Source of the DNA: Streptomyces davaonensis JCM 4913
GTDB taxonomy: Bacteria > Actinomycetota > Actinomycetes > Streptomycetales > Streptomycetaceae
Direction of reading: 5' to 3'
DNA length: 64,000 bases
Assembly (NCBI RefSeq): GCF_000349325.1
Contig: NC_020504.1
Span: 8,846,326-8,910,325, forward strand
Position 1 is the first letter of the stretch. Each line of letters starts with the position of its first letter. A program made the position numbers and the translations under genes. This document shows positions 60,722 through 64,000 of the stretch, piece by piece. Below the pieces are notes generated by a model. It was given only the letters and a program-made list of their open reading frames with translations. It had not been told where the DNA came from and ran no database searches.

Positions 60722-62135
60722 CACCCCTTTGGCCGCTGACCCCGGTCTGCTGGCCCCGGTCTGGGCGGGCACCCCCGTCCTGACCGCCGTCTCCGACGGG
60801 GCGTGGCTCCAGGCCATGCTGGACGCCGAGGCCGCGCTGAGCCGGGCCCAGGCCGGGCTCGGCACGGTGCCCGCCACCGCCGCACAGGTCATCACCGAGG
60901 CAGCCCGCGCCGACCGGCTCGACCTGGTCGCCCTGGCCCGGCAGTCCCGTGAGTCCGCGAACCCCGTGGTGGCGCTGGTACGGGAGTTCACCGCGCTGGT
61001 CGCCGCCCGGGACCCCGAGTCGGCCCGCTGGGTGCACCTGGGCTCGACCAGCCAGGACATCCTCGACACGGCCACCGTCCTGGTCGTCGGCCGGGCCCTG
61101 CGCCTGATCCGCGCCGACCTCGAACGCGTCGAGGAATCGCTCGCCCGACTCGCCCGGGACCACCGGGACACCCTCCTGGCGGGCCGCACCCTGGCCCTGC
61201 ACGCGGTGCCCACCACCTTCGGGCTCAAGGCGGCGGGCTGGCGCCACCTCGTCCTGGACGCGGTGGCGAAACTGGACGCACTGAGCGCCGACGGGCTGCC
61301 GGTCCAACTCGGGGGCGCGGCAGGCACGTTGGCCGGATACCTCACCTCCGTGCCGGATGCCGATCCGGCGGTGTACGTCCAGGAGCTGACCGACGCCTTC
61401 GCGGCCGAACTGGGCCTGTCCGCCCCCCTCGTACCGTGGCATGTGCTGCGCACCCCCGTGGTGGACACGGCGACAGCCACCGCATTCCTCTGCGGAGCCC
61501 TCGGCAAGATCGCCGTGGACGTGCTGTCGCTGACCCGGACCGAGGTCGGCGAGGTCCATGAACCGGCGCCCGGCGGCCGGGGCGCCTCCTCGGCGATGCC
61601 GCACAAGCGCAACCCCGTGCTGGCCACGGCCATCAGATCCGCCGCGCTCCAGGCGCCGCAGCTCGCCGCGACGGTGCTGGGCTGCCTGACCGGCGAGGAC
61701 GAACGCTCCGCCGGTGCCTGGCACGCCGAATGGGAGCCCCTGCGCACCTTGCTGCGGCTGGCCGGAGGCGCGGCCCACCAGACCGTGGAACTGGTCTCCC
61801 AGCTCTCGGTGGACGCGGAACGGATGCGCGCCAACACCCGGATCACCGGCGGCCTGATCGTGTCCGAGCGCATCGCCGCCGTACTCGCCCCGGCCCTCGG
61901 CAAGGCCGCGGCCCGGGACCTGCTGAACGAGGCGTCCGCCCGCTCGGCCCGCACCGGCGAACCCCTGGCCGACGTCCTGCGACAGGACAGCCGGGCGTCC
62001 GCGGTCCTCGCCGACGCCCAGCCGACCTGTCCGGCCGACCTGTTCGAGCCGGAGGCCTATACCGGGGCCGCGGGCCCGCTGACGGACCGCGCGCTGTCGA
62101 GGAAGCTGCCCACGACCGGCGGGGAAGCCGCCTAG
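60711..62135 (+). CDS. fumarase/adenylosuccinate-lyase superfamily protein, CreD-like nitrosuccinate lyase, 474 aa
   Basis: The superfamily signature GASSAMPHKRNPVLA (near 290) and the HLGSTSQDILDTA segment (near 110) place it among aspartase, argininosuccinate and 3-carboxymuconate cycloisomerase enzymes. Such a protein is not needed for the isoprenoid or polyketide steps. In the aspartate-nitrosuccinate pathway CreD splits nitrosuccinate into fumarate and nitrous acid. The ATG follows GGAAAAGGA. It is the last gene of the run; five bases after the stop the sequence TGTATCGAATGTG begins, a possible end of the mobile element. Confidence 0.84.
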   Translation: MPTDTPLAADPGLLAPVWAGTPVLTAVSDGAWLQAMLDAEAALSRAQAGLGTVPATAAQVITEAARADRLDLVALARQSRESANPVVALVREFTALVAARDPESARWVHLGSTSQDILDTATVLVVGRALRLIRADLERVEESLARLARDHRDTLLAGRTLALHAVPTTFGLKAAGWRHLVLDAVAKLDALSADGLPVQLGGAAGTLAGYLTSVPDADPAVYVQELTDAFAAELGLSAPLVPWHVLRTPVVDTATATAFLCGALGKIAVDVLSLTRTEVGEVHEPAPGGRGASSAMPHKRNPVLATAIRSAALQAPQLAATVLGCLTGEDERSAGAWHAEWEPLRTLLRLAGGAAHQTVELVSQLSVDAERMRANTRITGGLIVSERIAAVLAPALGKAAARDLLNEASARSARTGEPLADVLRQDSRASAVLADAQPTCPADLFEPEAYTGAAGPLTDRALSRKLPTTGGEAA

Positions 62136-62230
62136 GGCCTGTATCGAATGTGCAGGTCGCCAGCGACACTGTCGGCGGACGACCCAAAATCACGTGCGGT
62201 CTTCGCCTGGTCATGCTGTGATCATTCGCT

Positions 62231-63037
62231 GTGAATGCCCATCTTCTCGATGAAGCCGACTTGACGGACAGGATGGAAAGGAACCTGGCGGAACATGCCT
62301 GTCACTTGCATCGGAGCATGACCGGTGCGGCCGTCACGGAGACGGGTGACCTCCTGGTCGCCGACAGCGGCCTGGACGACGACACTTTCAATATCGTTGC
62401 CGCGGCTCGCTTCACCGCCGCCACCGCGTCGGCACGTATCACCGGGACCGCTCGGACGCTGGCTCGCACCGGCCGCCGCTTCTCCTGGTGGGTGGGGCCT
62501 GCCTCGACACCACCGGACCTCACCGCCCGCCTGGCGGCGGCCGGCATGCCGGCGTCCGAACGCGAGACAGCCATGTGGGCCGAGCTGGACGACACCCTGC
62601 CGCTGCCCGCCGCCCAAGGACTGGACATACAGACGGTGGCCACGCCCGAACAGCTCGCCGACTATGCTGCGGTTCTCGCTGCGAACTGGGACCCGCCTGC
62701 TGACACCGTGTGCCGCTTCTTCGCCCAGGCGGCCCCGCAGGCTCTGGCCGCGCACTGCCCGGCCCGGTACCTGGTCGGCTACGTGCAGGGCCGTCCGGTC
62801 TGTTCGGCCGAAGTGTTTCATCACGCGGGGGTTGCCGGGATCTACAGCATCTGCACCCTGGCTGCCCACCGCCGACGTGGCTACGGAGGTGCCATCACGC
62901 TCGCCGCACTCCGCACGGCCCGCGACCGAGACCACCGCATCGCGGTCTTGCAGGCGTCAGCCGACGGCGAGCCCGTCTACCGCCGCCTGGGTTTCCGCTC
63001 CTGTGGCCAGTTCACCGAACACACCATCACCCCTTGA
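62231..63037 (+). CDS. GNAT-family N-acetyltransferase, 268 aa
   Basis: The C-terminal half is a GNAT domain with [20 protein letters not shown], the acetyl-CoA-binding loop [20 protein letters not shown] and [16 protein letters not shown]. The N-terminal half looks like a degenerate first GNAT module ([18 protein letters not shown]). Acyl-CoA-dependent N-acetylation is expected; the substrate is unknown. GTG at 62231 has no clear ribosome binding site. It sits between the last biosynthetic gene and the transposase and may be a passenger of the mobile element rather than part of the cluster. Confidence 0.8.
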   Translation: MNAHLLDEADLTDRMERNLAEHACHLHRSMTGAAVTETGDLLVADSGLDDDTFNIVAAARFTAATASARITGTARTLARTGRRFSWWVGPASTPPDLTARLAAAGMPASERETAMWAELDDTLPLPAAQGLDIQTVATPEQLADYAAVLAANWDPPADTVCRFFAQAAPQALAAHCPARYLVGYVQGRPVCSAEVFHHAGVAGIYSICTLAAHRRRGYGGAITLAALRTARDRDHRIAVLQASADGEPVYRRLGFRSCGQFTEHTITP

Positions 63038-63085
63038 CCTCCCGGACTCCACAAGCCATCTGCCCGTTCTTCACAACGGTGCTGG

Positions 63086-63959
63086 TCACAGCCACTCGTT
63101 GATGGCCGCTACGAGGACAGTGGCCTCGTAGCGGACCGCGAGTTTGTCGTATCTCGTGGCCACGGCACGGTTCCTTTTGAGGCGATTGATGCCGCATTCG
63201 ACTGCGTGCCGAGCCTTGTAGTCCTCGGCGTCGAACTTGGGCGGACGACCACCACGCGAGCCGAGCTTCTTGCGGTTACGGGCCTGGTCGGCCTTGTCCG
63301 GGATGGTGCAGCGGATGCCTCGGCGTCGCAGGTAGGCGCGGTTCTTACGGGATGCGTATGCCTTGTCGGCACGGACCCGGTCAGGCCGGGTCCGCGGCCG
63401 ACCGGCACCCCGGCGGGCGACGCGGACCTTCTTCAGGACGGGCTCGAACTGTGGGGAGTCGCCGCGCTGTCCAGCGGTGATCACGATGGACATGGGCTTT
63501 GGCCCTGCTCGACGGCCAGGTGCAGCTTGGTGGTCAGGCCGCCGCGCGAGCGTCCGAGGCCGTGGTCGTCCGGCTCGACGGTGACGCCACCGGGCGGCTC
63601 GGTCTGCAGGTCCCCCTTTTCCGCGCCCCGGCGGCGTGCTGGTGGGCCCGGCACACGGTGGAGTCGATGTTGAGGTCCCAGGTGATGAGGTCCTTGGCGT
63701 CGGCCTGGGCCTGCAGTTCGGTGAAGATCCGATGCCAGGTACCGTCCCGCTGCCAGCGGCGGAACAGGTCGTACACCCTCGCCCAGGGCCCGTACCGCTC
63801 CGGCACGTCCCGCCACGGGATGCCGGTACGAGTGCGAAACCGTATGCCGTCGATCAGCTGCCGCCTGGTCCATATCGGCGGACGGCCCGGTTTCTGGCCC
63901 CGGGGCAACAACGGCTCCAGCCGCGCCCACTGCGTATCCGTCAGATCTCCACGCGCCAC
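63086..63959 (-). pseudogene. IS5-family transposase, split over three frames
   Basis: Frame one (63959 to about 63620) encodes [39 protein letters not shown] and the DDE Asp in [14 protein letters not shown]. Translation must then shift -1 at GAAAAGGGGG, a plausible programmed slippery site of IS5/IS427-type elements, to give [10 protein letters not shown] and [22 protein letters not shown] second break near 63490 (a run of A with apparently one base missing) separates the rest, [35 protein letters not shown] and [20 protein letters not shown]. The first shift may be natural; the second probably inactivates the gene. All DDE regions are otherwise present. Confidence 0.85.
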
Positions 63960-64000
63960 GAAGCAAGATCATCCCACCTCAAGATCCACTTCCGATACAC

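Larger units (their letters stand above)
62140..64000. mobile_element. possible transposon with GNAT passenger, flanked by imperfect inverted repeats
   Basis: TGTATCGAATGTG at 62140-62152 and the reverse complement of 63987-63999 (TGTATCGGAAGTG) agree at 11 of 13 positions. They enclose the acetyltransferase gene and the IS5-type transposase. The right repeat is at the window edge and may continue. The left repeat could be chance, in which case the element is only the IS (63086 to the right edge). Confidence 0.4.

Noticed and set aside
43560-62135. Napyradiomycin or merochlorin-type cluster
   Set aside because: No vanadium-dependent haloperoxidase gene occurs in the window, and those pathways depend on them. 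Genes beyond 64000 cannot be excluded.
60711-62135. Housekeeping adenylosuccinate lyase or carboxymuconate cycloisomerase
   Set aside because: No purine or protocatechuate genes are linked, and it overlaps the flavoenzyme gene in a cluster with an amine-forming enzyme and ANL ligase, fitting a nitrosuccinate lyase better. The superfamily alone does not decide.
1-64000. CRISPR arrays, rRNA or tRNA genes
   Set aside because: No regularly spaced repeats and no tRNA- or rRNA-like segments were seen on reading both strands.

Overview
The window is very GC-rich actinobacterial DNA with GTG/TTG starts, AGGAGG-type ribosome binding sites, leaderless genes and an AfsR/SARP-type regulator carrying a TTA codon. 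All of this points to a Streptomyces chromosome. It holds about 54 protein genes and no rRNA, tRNA or CRISPR array.

Region 1 (about 1-36,200) is mostly ordinary chromosome. It has an ABC exporter, an anti-sigma-type ATPase, a PLP enzyme of the cysteine synthase family, a DeoR regulator, a membrane hydrolase, and a beta-helix/AAA+ fusion. Next come MOSC and TerD proteins, a glycosyltransferase, a racemase, Lnt, a NUDIX protein, an SDR with a PucR-type regulator and an MHS transporter. A membrane Ser/Thr kinase, a methyltransferase, three hydrolase-fold proteins (one apparently catalytically dead) and an EamA/MocR divergent pair complete it.

Region 2 (about 36,183-42,185, minus strand) is the least familiar part. 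A subtilisin whose C-terminal domain resembles PatA/PatG cyanobactin maturation proteases is followed by five small genes with good ribosome binding sites, then by a trypsin-like protease fused to an alpha/beta-hydrolase. Three of the small peptides share a TPYQxPAxDR motif and a DGVEP-type motif followed by a hydrophobic tail, and a fourth has a degenerate copy. No YcaO or other classical tailoring enzyme is present. This looks like a protease-peptide system that I cannot match to a described one.

Region 3 (about 42,464-62,135, plus strand) is a hybrid polyketide-isoprenoid (meroterpenoid) cluster under a SARP regulator. A type III PKS would make 1,3,6,8-tetrahydroxynaphthalene, a cupin would oxidise it to flaviolin, and a DegT-type aminotransferase would give 8-aminoflaviolin. 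A methyltransferase, an AMP-dependent ligase, an ABBA prenyltransferase and an unusual P450 follow. A complete mevalonate operon with NphT7-type acetoacetyl-CoA synthase supplies IPP/DMAPP. The last two genes look like the nitrous-acid-forming pair of the aspartate-nitrosuccinate pathway (CreE/CreD type). With the ligase they suggest that the amino group is diazotised, and then either lost (as in furaquinocin-like compounds) or kept as a diazo group.

Region 4 (about 62,140-64,000) holds a GNAT acetyltransferase and a frameshifted IS5-family transposase. They are flanked by short imperfect inverted repeats, so a mobile element marks the right edge.
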